This document shows, piece after piece, positions 11,733-22,058 of a stretch of 38,775 nucleotides of DNA. Within the stretch, counting starts at the first letter, position 1. The number at the start of each line of letters is the position of its first letter. The notes under the pieces were generated by a model that was not told the DNA's origin, ran no database searches, and saw only the letters and a list, made by a program, of their open reading frames with translations. Made by a program: the position numbers and the translations under genes. This DNA is from Hymenopellis radicata (Eukaryota; Basidiomycota; Agaricomycetes; Agaricales; Physalacriaceae): positions 1-38,775 of the forward strand of contig JADNRX010000488.1 of the NCBI GenBank assembly GCA_015501595.1, in the 5' to 3' direction.

Positions 11733-12369
11733 TTAAACCATATCCTCATTAGCGGTTTTAATATCAAAACTCGATGGCTGAGCATGGTCAAGAGCGTAAA
11801 TCTGAATTTTCTTCACACAGTCTTCGAGGAGTTTCTGCTAGTGGACATACCTGTTTCTCGACTTCAGTCAAGAGGGCTTCGACATCTCGCAGACAGCGTC
11901 GCGATCCTTGGGAAAGGCTGTACGCCACGCGGATGTACCGATGTGCTTGCCAAAAGCTCCACAGGTCACAGTGTTGGTCGAGAAGGCGCATTGATCTAGC
12001 TCGAATGCTACATACGACAAGTCAGGATTGAACAGAGAACGAAAAAGCGCCAACGTACTCGTCCAAGCGTGCCAGCCCGCGTGCGCAGATAGTGGTCATG
12101 ACCGTGTTTCTTCTGCGGGCCGTTTCATCGTGTAGGAGGGACTCGACTTGGCTGATACGTTCTTTCGCTAATGAGAGCGTATTGCCGGGCCATATCTTGG
12201 GCAGCAGACAAAGATGGACCACGGCGATGAATGCGATGATCACGAACAAGGACACCGAGGTGCTCAGGTAACTCGTGACGAGTCCGAATATGTACGTGCA
12301 CATCTGGACGATGAGTTCGTGCCGAGCGGAATCCGCGGTAGCAGGTGCATCCGGAGCGGGTTGTGACAT
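11733..12369 (-). CDS. Small single-pass membrane protein, unknown function
   Basis: Model: complement of 11733-11834, 11851-12007 and 12059-12369; 570 nt, 189 aa, one open frame. The start ATG at 12369 lies ~50 bp below a TATA box. Residues ~25-57 form a hydrophobic segment (YIFGLVTSYLSTSVSLFVII), followed by an amphipathic, coiled-coil-like region (LAKERISQVESLLHDETARR; RCLRDVEALLTEVEKQ). The 51-nt intron at 12008-12058 is ordinary. The gap at 11835-11850 is only 16 nt yet carries a GTATGT donor and a TAGCAG end; only its removal keeps the C-terminus (KLLEDCVKKIQIYALDHA) in frame. If it is not removed, the protein ends early in an unrelated tail. No domain recognised; small membrane proteins of this layout are common in Agaricomycetes. 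Confidence 0.65.
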
Positions 12370-12415
12370 CGTCGTTGAAAGGGATGGTGTTGAACAGAAC
12401 TCGAGCAGCCGCCCG

Positions 12416-12422
12416 TTTTATA
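12416..12422 (-). promoter_or_regulatory. TATA box for the 189-aa gene
   Basis: TATAAAA on the minus strand, about 47-53 bp upstream of the ATG at 12369. This spacing suits a fungal core promoter. No other promoter element was identified. Confidence 0.45.
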
Positions 12423-13039
12423 CATGTACAGGAGGGACAACATGCTCGCATGTAAACGTGAACCATGCGGTGAGTGCTACACGCGTCGTAAGTAGCTCTC
12501 CCGGGACATGAACGTTAACGCTGTATGGCGCCAAGGACGACTTAGGCGCCCTAGAGGAAAGTCTAGGAAACAATCTAGGCACTTCGTGGGATGCTGCTAG
12601 CTTGGTCCTGGTCGCCTCCTTTCCAGCTATACTGCCACAGGGGAGAGTGGTCGTTGATTCTCATACATATTCGTCGAGCTGTAGTTTATTCTTGACTCAA
12701 CGACTAGTATGCAGTGTAGTAGTTTTGCTGTTGGATCATCGAGCAAAGAGGTAGTACTACTCGAGGCGAGCATGACTGTGAAGCAAGAGGACAGTCGGGA
12801 CTCGGAGTGCGGAGCCCTTGGCTCAGTGCAACTGTAGTGACAGGGAAAACCGTGAACACCTACCGGAAACATGAAGCAGTCGACATACAAATTAGACTTA
12901 CAGAACACAGGGAAAAAAGTTGCATCAGAGAGGTCTACAATTACAAATTTACAATACATCGACGCCAGTCGCTTCGCAGGTACTCAATCGAGTATCTTAT
13001 TGGCGGACGTCTGGCCTCGAGACTAGTACACGCGCTGGA
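12423..13039. other. Intergenic between two minus-strand genes
   Basis: No supported gene. A 110-codon open frame on the minus strand (12627-12959) has no credible composition or splice context and is not called. The stretch contains the 3' flank of the 362-aa gene and the promoter side of the 189-aa gene. Confidence 0.5.
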
Positions 13040-14235
13040 TCAATCTTCGCGGTGACATCCCCCTCGATAGAATAGAGGAAGACGAACACGAGTACCCACA
13101 TATGTGGCCTCCGCTGCGCGCTTCTGGAAGTGTAGCGATCCCTCAGTGGATTTCTTGATGGGATCCATAAGCACTGAGCGGATATGACCGCATTGAGGCG
13201 TGGACGACTTCCTTGTCGTGAACGGAAGCCAGGGAATTATTGCATCTCCATGGGCAGCAGTAATGATTTCCATGAAGCGAATAACATCTTCATGACCTGC
13301 AAGGCAAACATCAATTCTCTTGAAGAAATTCGAAGCAGTGGGAATGCATACTGAGAGCATAGTCTTCGCCAGTGACTGTCTGCCTTATATAAAGGCCGTG
13401 AAGATGCGAGAACTCTCCAACATGCTCATTCGATGTCCATTCACCAACTAACCGCCCTCCAAAGATTGCTGCTTCAAATGCCGGGCCCGAATGAAGCACC
13501 GATGGCATTACTTGATTTGAAAAAACGTAGTTCATGATGATGAGGTGCGCGAGTTGATGTAAAGCGGTAACAAGAGTAGCAAAGCGAAAAAATACAACAG
13601 GAAGGGGATATACGTCGGGATTCAGAGTCTATAGCCAAAAATCAAAAGTCGGACTGGGAAGGAGCTGGCGAGTGACTAACCTTGCAAGACGCCAAGTGTG
13701 CCAACTCATAGAGAATGCACACAGTAAAAGAACCAGGCGCCTTCGTAACCCAACCCCAGCGCGAGTTGTCCCCGGGATATACTGAGAAGACAAGATCGAT
13801 ATCCTGGTGACCGAGCCAGTCCCGCCAAGTACGTGCGGTCTCAGGAAATTTCCGGCTTGTCGGGTCATACGTTTGCTGGAAGTGGAGAATGATAGAGTCG
13901 ACGGCAAGTCCCAGGCTGCTTTGGTGTCCAGAGGTTTGCATGGCGCGGATGGCGGTGAGAGTGATCCTGACGGAGGGCTGTAAATGGACGGGAATGGCGA
14001 CACGACTGCCGTCGACAACAGCAGAGAAGTGGATGTTTTTGGTCCTTGGAGAGAGTACGAGAGTGGCGAGAGGAAGCGGTTGGATAATGTCGTAGGCGGT
14101 GAGAAAAGCGTCACGCAACCAGCTAACTGGGCCTGCGAGTGAGGAAACGATAAAAGCGAGCATGATGATGGTAGGTGCTGAACAGGTAGGTGTCTTTGAT
14201 CGGCACCGACGGCTCTTCTTTCCGTCCATGATCAT
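13040..14235 (-). CDS. Hypothetical 362-aa protein, possible degenerate metallopeptidase-like fold
   Basis: Model: complement of 13040-13296, 13352-13628 and 13681-14235; 1089 nt in one frame, introns 55 and 52 nt with GT-AG ends. The N-terminus has a hydrophobic stretch (TIIMLAFIVSSLAG). The middle contains ILYELAHLASCK at the first splice junction and then TALHQLAHLIIMNYV, followed by GPAFEAAIFGGRLVGEW. I recall a group of uncharacterised fungal proteins with HELAH, then E-A-x-x-x-x-E and FGG; here the HExxH Glu is Gln (codon CAA). If the relationship holds, the protein would lack a catalytic Glu. The start is uncertain: ATGs at 14235 and 14229 are both in frame, and the frame stays open to 14451. 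The upstream side overlaps the cullin relic. Confidence 0.65.
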
Positions 14236-14354
14236 ATGCTTTTCTGCATTGCTGCCAGTACGACGAGGAAAAGTAAGGATTGTTCGTATCCACCTATTTC
14301 TAAGCCGACTTCGTATCACGTTGCTTAAAGGCCACTCCAGTCTCACCGTCCAAT

Positions 14355-15152
14355 TTTCTGCCCAGCAGACATGGTCAGACCTCTCCCATAACATCAAGGA
14401 CATCCAGAACCACAACGCAGCGAATCTGTCGTTTGAGGAGAACGCGTACAATATGGGTCTTTATCGCCCCGGTAAGACGCTGGAGGAGCCAAAGCGCTAG
14501 TATCGGACAGCAGGTCACTCGAGTATTTCCGTCTGGAAGCAAGGATTGTGTCGAGGCCGAAAGTTGGGACGACCACCAAAGCAGCATGGTGAAGCTCGGT
14601 CAAATTATGGTGCGTGTGTTTTCGTCTGCGGTTCTGACGCCATTCATGCCGTACACAGGATCGCGTATTTACCGAAGTGCCGAGACCTGGGACATGGCCT
14701 TTGTCGAGCTAATATTTCGCCCTCCAATAAAGGACGCCATCCTCAATCACGAACGCGACGGTTATTCCCATCGGTCGGCCGTGAAGGGATGTGTGGACGT
14801 GTTCATCTGCGACCATATATAAGGAGGATCTAGGACCCGCTATTCTCAAGGAGAGTAGATCGTTTTATGAGTCTACAGGACCTTAGCTTCTTTCTACTTG
14901 TGATGCATGAGCAGGTATGACAGCAGTACTTGCGTCCTTGTCTTATGAGCTAACGCGTTTCCCCCAAGGTAGAATCGGCCTTCGAAGCGCGCGCTCCTCA
15001 CAAACTGCCCTTCCCTTCGTAAACGCTCTCTATTGTCCTCATGCTACCATCATTCCCTCTCGCTCTAATCCCCCGACGGACCAGATCAATATGGAGGAAG
15101 GCCGCTCTGAGGGGAGCTGCTCATATCCGAGCTTCTCTCATAGCACGTACAG
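14355..15152 (+). pseudogene. CUL3: Cullin-3 N-terminal half, decayed
   Basis: Cullin-3 scaffolds BTB-type ubiquitin ligases; the N-terminal half binds the BTB adaptor. Recognisable pieces in order: QTWSDLSHNIKDIQNHNAAN with LSFEE; AYNMGLYRPG; SWDDHQSSMVKLGQIM; an intron at 14610-14658; DRVFTEVPR; FRPPIKDAILNHERDGYSHR with SAVKGCVDVF; then GPAILKESRSFYES; LLSTCDA; an intron at 14915-14968; VESAFEAR; SSQTALP; a TII-like stretch; and possibly HIRASLIART. Frame changes and stops lie between blocks, and the YRY residues expected after SFEEN are missing. Intron remnants show a DNA-level copy, not a retrocopy. The cullin homology and NEDD8 domains are absent. Confidence 0.85.
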
Positions 15153-15507
15153 CTTGTATGTAAAAGTTGCGCTTTTCTTTTGTCTCGTGTACCCGCAGAA
15201 TACAGTACGTGCATGTCTCTACACAATTTCCGACGAACGAATCATGTCGGCTGCTTCCGGGAATCTCGGTGCAATATTACACGCTGCCACCGCGATAAAT
15301 GTCGAGTTTACAGCCCTGGTCAGAGTCGTCGCCCGAATGCGCAAGCGTCGTTCGATTGTCACCCATGAAGCGCTCCGGGATGAAAGATTCTGCGTTTGGG
15401 GAGGTAGGTACGGGGGCGTAGGGCTACTGCGCCACCCTAGTCTGCCCCGTCCCTCCGAGTAGACTAAGAGAAAAAGTGAACAGCCTCTTGCGCGCTGCAA
15501 AGAAGCA
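15153..15507. other. No confident gene
   Basis: The frame 14917-15462 stays open through this stretch, but its first part is cullin relic in one of several frames and the rest has no recognisable content. A run of five A at 15471-15475 serves as the T-run terminator of the minus-strand tRNA. Confidence 0.5.
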
Positions 15508-15602
15508 TGAGTCGACCCAGGTTCGAACTGAGGACCTTCTGTGTTACATGACATCTTGGACCTATGTTAGACAGATGCGATAACCAACTACGCCATCGAC
15601 CC
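15508..15602 (-). tRNA. tRNA-Val (anticodon AAC), with intron
   Basis: On the minus strand the acceptor strand GGGTCGA pairs with TCGACTC. The D stem is GCG/CGC. The anticodon stem TCTGT/ACAGA encloses loop CTAACA-C with a ~21-nt intron after position 37. The T arm is CTCAG-TTCGAAC-CTGGG. Anticodon AAC (inosine after modification) reads GTY valine codons. Box A (TGGCGTAGTTGG) and box B (GGTTCGAAC) are intact. A TTTTT terminator lies about 35 bp downstream. Confidence 0.9.
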
Positions 15603-15827
15603 TGCATCCTTGGGTCTCCCATCGTCCTCACCGACGCGACTAGGTGTTTATAATGGATGATATACGTACTTCTCGACTCGTACCATCATGGAAAAGCCTC
15701 GAAGACGCGTTATATCAACGAGTACCGAAACACGGGAACAGATTTGCTGATGATCGAGGATGAGGAGGTGGTCAAGTCAACCGACTGTCTTCAATTAGAT
15801 GGAGTCGGCCTCTAAAGCTGCACTCTA

Positions 15828-15915
15828 TCCCTCTTAGCTCAGTGGTAGAGCGCGTCACTAGTATATGCTCCATTTTCATGATGACGAGGTCAGTCGTTCA
15901 AGTCGGCTAGAGGGA
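15828..15915 (+). tRNA. tRNA-Thr (anticodon AGT), with intron
   Basis: Acceptor TCCCTCT/AGAGGGA, D arm GCTC-AGTGGTA-GAGC, anticodon stem CGTCA/TGACG with loop CTAGTA-A interrupted by a 17-nt intron at 15864-15880, and T arm AGTCG-TTCAAGT-CGGCT. Anticodon AGT reads ACY threonine codons. A TTTT run at 15935-15938 can terminate RNA polymerase III. Confidence 0.9.
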
Positions 15916-16436
15916 ATGGCACGTCAAAGGATTCTTTTGCTGAAGATTGAGTATGTTCATTTTTTTCTACGAGTACTAAACAACGTATGTAGAAGCCGAT
16001 TCCTGAAGTTGAATCTTGCGGATACGCTACAAAGTTGCCGGAACGTCTAATCCGCTCACGAGGGTCAAATGATTTGAAGAGCGCAATGATCCTGCCTTGA
16101 CGCGACTTGAATATGTCGGCCCAATGCATCCAAATCGAGTATCCCTAGTGAGCGACGGCGAGAGATTCATCCCAGCCCTCGCTGTACATTCAACCCAGTA
16201 TCCCCGCGCAGAAAGAAACTCAAGTCAACGATTGACAGCTTACATCGCAGGGTGCGTGCTGACCCTCGCGTTCTCGTCGGGTTCACGGAAACTATGCTGT
16301 TGCAATTCAACCAATACTAGACGCCCGACAGCAGGACTGAAGAAATTGCAAGACAACATGAACGGCACATTCTTCCAACAGTGGGAACAGCACAGCATCA
16401 TGTTTGACAATAAGTTTCCTCGACTTTGCTCCCGGG
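15916..16436. other. No confident gene
   Basis: Flank of the tRNA-Thr gene. A 120-codon open frame (16097-16459) shows no recognisable domain or splice pattern and is not called. Confidence 0.5.
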
Positions 16437-16735
16437 GTACATCACGAAACGGCCTTTAGCCTTAAGACAACTCAAGTTATGTGTTCCATAAGCAGTAAGC
16501 TAGAGGTGCCTAGGGTAACTAGAGGTGCTTCGAGTCAACTTGAGTATGGTGGGCCATGGCCCCTACCCTCAGAGAGCTTCAAGTCAGCCCAAGATGAGTT
16601 AAGATATGTGACAGTGATCCCAGGAACCTGGCTCAACTTGTAGACAGCTCAAGCCGACTCAAGTCTATATGACCAAAGTGTGAACCAAACAAGATGGCTT
16701 AGCCTGACTTGAGAAAGTGTGATAACATCACATCA
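16437..16735 (+). repeat. Repeat end of family 3 (ACATCACGAAA terminus)
   Basis: Begins ACATCACGAAACGGCCTTTA and continues with many AACTCAAG/CTTGAG-type motifs. The terminus matches ACATCACGAAAATGG at 23876 and ACATCAGGAAAAAGG at 36634, and all three are followed by CTCAAG-rich sequence. The inner limit of this copy is not clear. Confidence 0.55.
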
Positions 16736-17920
16736 CCAGAAGATTGTTGAGGCGAGAGAAGGGCAGGCAACGGGATACGATAAATGTCTTCGCGATGTCA
16801 CAGCATTTTGATGAGGTGGCACGGTGCACAACAGTACACTGGCCATACCACAGTCAAAAGGAATAACCAACAGCCGCGACGCACTGGTCACGAGCACCAA
16901 GGCCTAAAGCCGAAAGGGAGGCAGAAGATCGTATGACGACGGGAACAAAGACTACGAAACCCGGCATTCCAAAGTCGCGTTGTCGATCTAAAACCTCGGT
17001 TTGGGTAAGCACAGTGAGAATGATCTGTAAGTCAAGACGCAGCGTGCCGAACGAGTTGCTCAATTCGCTGCTAAAATTTCCACCATGTCTCTGGCTTGTC
17101 GTCGTGCCGGTGATCTAGTCCGCATCGCCTCCTTGATCTGCAGCCTCGTTGGAGCCCTTATGCGTCCAGCGGGGCGGTCGTGGTCTACCCGGTGTACCCT
17201 GTCGTAAAATCTTCAAGAAGGCGGAGAATAAAAATAACTGAGCAAGACCACGCCTGCAAAACCGGCGATCTAAATTCGAGGTCGTTTAGCCATTTACCTG
17301 CGTCGTTCAGGATAGAATAGGAATCTCGCGGCCGAATGGAGCAAAGTCGCCAGACGGAACTACGATGGTATTCTGTGAATTAGTAACAGTTTCAAAATCA
17401 GAACGGTGACTCACCTTCGCTGGACGCGTCCGCGACGCCCTCTCAGCAGCGAAAGAAATCCAACCTAGCAAGCAGCAACCTGTCAGACATGTTCACTCAG
17501 GCAGGCGGTCTTTGCCGTCGTCTCGCCAATATGCGGCCTCGTTGGCAGAAAAGCTACACGATCTGGTAAGCAGAGCCGGAAACGTTATTAAGGAAGCCGC
17601 ACCTTTGTTCGCCACGACGACGGCCACGGGTGGAGAATGGTAGGAGAAGAGGACTTGGGGACGGTGGTTCCAGAGTGCATGTGCCGTGTTTGTGGCCACG
17701 GCTTTTGCGCGTAGGAGAGCAGGACGTGATTTGAATTTCTCGCGGACATGACATCTATTGGACCATGCTTACGCGGCCATCCGCGCACGAGAAGCTCCCC
17801 AGCGACCGAACGTAGCCAGCATTTATCCCAGGATGACAGGCTGCATGGGATGTTAGTGGCATTCACAATCTCGCGCTAATGCGCACCTCAAGCTGTCTCC
17901 TCGTTGCCGCCATGATTTCT
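16736..17920. other. Unassigned, probably decayed repeats
   Basis: No gene could be modelled. It includes one copy of the dispersed motif GCAGCCTCGTTGGAGCCCTT near 17141 followed by a CCAGCGGGGC block. Short minus-strand frames at 17493-17866 show splice-like sequences but no recognisable protein. Confidence 0.4.
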
Positions 17921-17923
17921 TTG

Positions 17924-18118
17924 ATCTGAGGCCGCCTCGTGGGAGGGTTTACGAGTCCAACGGGGCCGCCGGGGCTCTCAAGCCCGCAGATACACAAAGA
18001 TGTGACCTAGATAGACGACGCCGCCTGTCAGCAGACAGCGCGGCGTCGAGTTCCAGAATCAAGCGTCATCGTCATCGAAGATTTGCGGCCTCGTTGGAGG
18101 ACTTACGCGTCCTGTTCG
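17924..18118. repeat. Dispersed repeat with AAGCCCTC-AACGAGGC motif (two units)
   Basis: Unit 1 (17924-17994) contains GGCCGCCTCGTGGGAGGGTT and GGGGCTCTCAAGCCCGCA; unit 2 (18017-18118) contains GACGCCGCCTG, CAGACAG and GGCCTCGTTGGAGGACTTAC. These are the same modules as in the arms of the 4583-5452 palindrome and at 25011-25081. Read on the minus strand, several copies encode the peptide KPSNEAA or a variant. Confidence 0.6.
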
Positions 18119-18744
18119 TCGATGGTGGTAGAAATCTGAACGTCCAAGTCGCCATTTCGAACGTGCCAGTCGCCTTGGGCTTACGCGGCGGCGATTTTCG
18201 GGCTGTTTTCAGCCTTCTCGTGGTCCAGAGGGGAGCGCACAGGTGGTGCATGAGGCATTGCAGGGTGTGAGGCGTCGAGATGAGGAACATAGTGGTGGTA
18301 GGAAGGAGAGTAGACGACTTCGATCTCTGTCCGGATGGTTCGGATCGGTCATCCGATCATGAACAGAACAAGCTCAACGACGCTCGGGACGGCGACGATG
18401 GGCTCGGAGTGGTAATTTGAGCATCGGAATATCATGCAGTATAGCTATATTATATGCTGCAATAATTTTTTTATAAATAATGCTGCACGCAATCAAGGGA
18501 TTAAGCTTACATAGATAGTATGCCATCACAGTCGCCAGCTTCCAGCACCGCGACGGAGGCGAATTAAGACTTCACGTATAGACGGTTGTATTACTATAAG
18601 AATTTAGAGCATTTAATTTTTTGGTCAAATTTTTGGCCTATCTGAAGATGAAACTCACTTTGTTCGTGCCAACGTATTGTATTGCCTACTATATAGTAAC
18701 TTAGTCGGCTTGCATTTGTTAGCGAACATTAAATTACACTACCA
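18119..18744. other. No gene seen
   Basis: AT-rich after 18430, with an (A/T)n tract near 18450-18480. No supported coding sequence. Confidence 0.5.
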
Positions 18745-18746
18745 TA

Positions 18747-18999
18747 CTGTATACTTTCGACCGGATGTTCAAATAACGCGTCACGCGGGCCTTTGAACCG
18801 AACTTATCCCCTTCCATAACACATCACGGAGCTCAATTTCAGGGTCAGATGGCCTAAAACGGTAAAAATTTCGCTCCCACCTACGGCGGGACGTCCAAAT
18901 GCGGTAAGTCGGGGCTCCGTGCCTGACAACGAACTTAGTTCATATAAGTTCGTTGCATAACGCATCACGACCGGCGAACATCCGGTCGAAAGTATACAG
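18747..18999. mobile_element. TA-flanked MITE, 253 bp
   Basis: Terminal inverted repeats begin CTGTATACTTTCGACCGGAT (24 bp nearly perfect) and the element is flanked by TA at 18745-18746 and 19000-19001. This suggests mobilisation by a Tc1/mariner or pogo-type transposase. No coding capacity. Confidence 0.8.
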
Positions 19000-19028
19000 T
19001 ACTACTGCCGCTTTGGTTCACAGGTCTC

Positions 19029-20341
19029 TTGGAGCACTCACTCATCGTCCATGGCGTTTTTAACGACGACCAGATGTCCGGCCCGACGACTCCGAACAGT
19101 GATCAAGCACTGTTTGGAGTCGTCATGCTTACTCTCTTACCACCACCATCGGTTGTCTCATCGTCGCCGTCCTCCCTCATATCTCCGTCTCTTGTCTCTT
19201 CTCTTGTCCACTGGCTCGCCAGTCAGCCGCGTAAGCCCTGTCAAGACAGGCAGCACAACATTTGTTGGCGTCGTCGTCGACAGGGCCCTCTAGACGCTGC
19301 GCCCAGCCGTGGGCCCACGCAACTACACGAATCAAGATGAAGCACTGCCTACGCTGCAACACTGAGCGAGTTTTTAGGACTGTGAATAGGCGCTGCATCG
19401 TCTGTGGACAGGCCGTGTGACAGGTGCATACTTATTTCACATCGTTTTCTCCAACTAAATTTCTAACGGTTGCTATTCGCGCACAGGCAAGCCCTCGAAT
19501 GAGGCTCTACCCGTGTTGCTGCTCTTCATTCATGACCAGGTGCGGGCCTGCTGCTAGTCACATTTCTCCTTTCTTACCCGATACAGCATATTCGTCTTAC
19601 CGGTAAGCCCTCGATTGAGGCGCCAACGTCCTTCAAGCGTTCGACCGGCCCAAAATCTCTTACTGCCAACGAAGTGCCAACCGAAGGCCACGTCAACATC
19701 ACGTGTATGTTGCTATTTCTCTCGTTTCGATCATTCGCTGTGCTTGTTTCTTTAGCACCGACACTTCTCCGACAACAGCTCAGACCTCCGACACCGAGCC
19801 ACCTGGATGACTGTGCCAAGACATCGAAGGAGGATGACTCGACGACCATGACAACGCGCAAGAATGATGACTATAACAGACGAGGAAGCCGACACCGACG
19901 ACTCTGACCACGACGACGACTCTGACCGCGATGACGACTCTGACCGCGAGACGACTCTGACCGCGAGGACGACTCTGACCGCGAGGACGACTCGGACCGC
20001 GACGACTACGCTGACCACAATGGACGATACGAACCAGTGACAATGATGCAACGGACGAGGACGCATACGAGAGTGGTTCCACCACACACGAGGACAAGGA
20101 GAGGGCGGCAAGGGACAGGAACAAACGAGAATGAAGAGCGGGACACTGTATCCGCGACTAGACTTGGTTTTGCCGTCGAGGTATGTTTCAGGCTAGTAAA
20201 ATGTGGGCGGCATTAACAATCACACTTTAGCCACTATCGGCGAACAAGCCGGACACTACGGGGCTGCCAACACCAATGATGTGATGGCCTCACGATGGTA
20301 TATGTCAAACGTCGATGATGGTGGCGGCGACCTCTTGATAT
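19029..20341 (+). pseudogene. Degenerate gene with acidic C-terminal repeat (family 2 unit)
   Basis: Parts of several exons are visible: FNDDQMSGPTTPNSD near 19056; a Cys pair region HCLRCNTERVFRTVNRRC plus IVCGQ near 19341-19418; GKPSNEALPVLLLFIHDQ near 19485-19542; GKPSIEAP near 19605; and an intron ending at 19755. The last exon encodes about six repeats of DDSDRE/D (18-bp unit) and a possible tail TDEDAYESGSTTHEDKERAA. A one-base deletion in the repeat (GCGAGACGAC) breaks the frame. The paired Cys-x2-Cys sets could be a zinc ribbon, but no family is assigned. The last exon plus 3' flank recurs inverted at 36634-37568. Confidence 0.45.
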
Positions 20342-20728
20342 AAGGGCAAGTTAGGATAACCCGGTGTTCCTACTCATGAGATACCTTGTACCGTAGTTCA
20401 TAGATTTGCTTCTAGTATACTGTGACTTGTAGAGTACGCCGTAAGCACAATGAATTCTGCTACCTGTTAATGCTTTTATATTCATTGCTTTGACTCAGAT
20501 GAGTCACCTTGGTAATGAATAGAGTGGACTTCAGTGCAGGTTGAGGTAACTTGCAGATTGCTAGAGCTAACTTTCATCTCGGTTGAGGTAACCTGAGAGA
20601 AAGGTTCCCGCCGAACCTTCTCCAAAGTTAACTTGACAGCCTCCGTAACTTAGCTTGCTCAAGACAACCGGAGGTCCCAGAGTTGACCTATAGGATCTCA
20701 AGGCCAGTAACCTTTTTCCTGATGCAAG
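19755..20728 (+). repeat. Inverted repeat, left copy of family 2 tail
   Basis: Covers the last exon and ~390 bp of 3' flank of the preceding gene. It matches 36634-37568 in inverted orientation at high identity. The outer end reads ...GGCCAGTAACCTTTTTCCTGATG. The left boundary falls at the splice acceptor TTTAG/CACCGACAC. Confidence 0.85.
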
Positions 20729-21065
20729 GTCCCCCTGAGGAACGGCTGTGTGTGGAAATGTTATGGCGGGCGAGACCCGATTTCCACCCAGTGACTGAGC
20801 GCCTGCGGGGATATCTCCGCATTTAAGAAGGTCCCAACAGACCTCTGGCCACCAGTTCAGAGAACATACTTCTCGAATACCGACCTATAGTCGGTCGCCC
20901 TCGCTACGAGAGGAGAAAGAACAAGAAAAGAAGGGGGTGGTCCAAGCAAGTAAATTTCGGCACATAGTTAGCTGTCTGAGTTGGTGTCCACTAACGGAGC
21001 ATCAGCAGGTTGCTTTTTCAGTCCAGGTATCCTTCGGTGCCAGGTGCGCACGGCAGGTAACGGTG
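20729..21065. other. No gene seen
   Basis: Short unassigned stretch after the family 2 end; a gagaggagaaagaacaagaa purine-rich run lies near 20910. Confidence 0.4.
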
Positions 21066-21424
21066 TCAAATGTGTGGCAGCCTGGTCAGGATGAGGTGAG
21101 GGAGTTTCGGGTTGAGGAGAGTGATGGCGGCGGTAGTACGAATGTCTACGAGGTCAGAGTCACCGGTACAGATGAGAACCGCGTCTTCGGGCGATTCGAC
21201 AGCCTGACCGCAAAGTCTGCAAAGTCGCTCATTGATTTCTTCGCGCCTGCCTGCCAACATTCTGCAGATATCAAAATAGTTGCATGTGGGGACTTATGCT
21301 GAGTCGACTTGGACTCAGATGGGATAGTACTTATCTGCGGACTCGGGATCCGGAGTCTTAAATCACGCATTGCTCGATGAAGTCTATACTTATTCCGTTC
21401 AATCTCAGGAATTCTCAACGTCAC
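21066..21424 (-). pseudogene. LINE-type retrotransposon ORF2 C-terminal relic
   Basis: The minus strand reads RREEINERLCRLCGQAVESP then EDAVLICTGDSDLVDIR. This resembles the C-terminal CCHC knuckle that follows the reverse transcriptase in basidiomycete non-LTR elements (R-x-C-R-x-C-x8-E-H-A-x3-C). Here the His position is Asp, and the upstream part lies in another frame. Only this tail is visible; reverse transcriptase and endonuclease are absent. Confidence 0.55.
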
Positions 21425-22050
21425 GGGCCTGCATAGAAAGATGAGAAGCCCAGATGAAGGAAGCGTGGCGCGCGGCAGGTGGGAACAATGACTTGTGGCG
21501 CAGAGTGCACTGGTGGTGCTACGGAGCTACCAGAATTGCTCCAGAATGTCTTCAACTAAAAAGCAAATTGATGGCATCCTAGTACTGGATGTAGGGTACG
21601 GCGGGCCGAACTGCCTTTTGGAGCTACACATGTGGGCGGCCTTTCGTTGGTTCTTCAACCATTGGCCTCCACAAAATCAGTATATCACCTCATATTGTTG
21701 ACATCTCCTTCAACTGCATTGCCCGCGAATTACTCTAGTCTCTCCGCCAAATTTGCTCAGTGACCTCGGCTTGATTGATGTCTCCCTCACTGCCAACGCG
21801 ACCAGCGGTAGGGTTTCGTAGCATTGGGGCTTCCCAGTATTCAGTTTTCAACTTGTTTACGCCGAGATTCATTATGGAACAGAATGGTGCGGTGCCATTC
21901 TTATGTTTTGGTAGTCCTTTACTGGGTGTATTGAATGCTACCTACCTACTCCTGGAAGCGTACAGTTTTGCAACGTACCACTCCGTGGAATACTGTGGGA
22001 TATGACTCGGATGCGGGTCTGCGCTTTTTCCTCCTTCAGGAAATACTACC
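21425..22050. other. No confident gene
   Basis: No supported coding sequence. Open frames of 60-76 codons have no recognisable content. Confidence 0.5.
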
Positions 22051-22058
22051 TCAAGAAG

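Noticed and set aside
12627..12959. 110-aa minus-strand ORF between the two host-like genes
   Set aside because: No splice structure, no recognisable composition, and it starts within the 3' flank of the neighbouring gene.
14917..15462. 181-codon plus-strand gene
   Set aside because: Its first part overlaps an intron and the cullin-3 relic in mixed frames, and the rest has no recognisable content.
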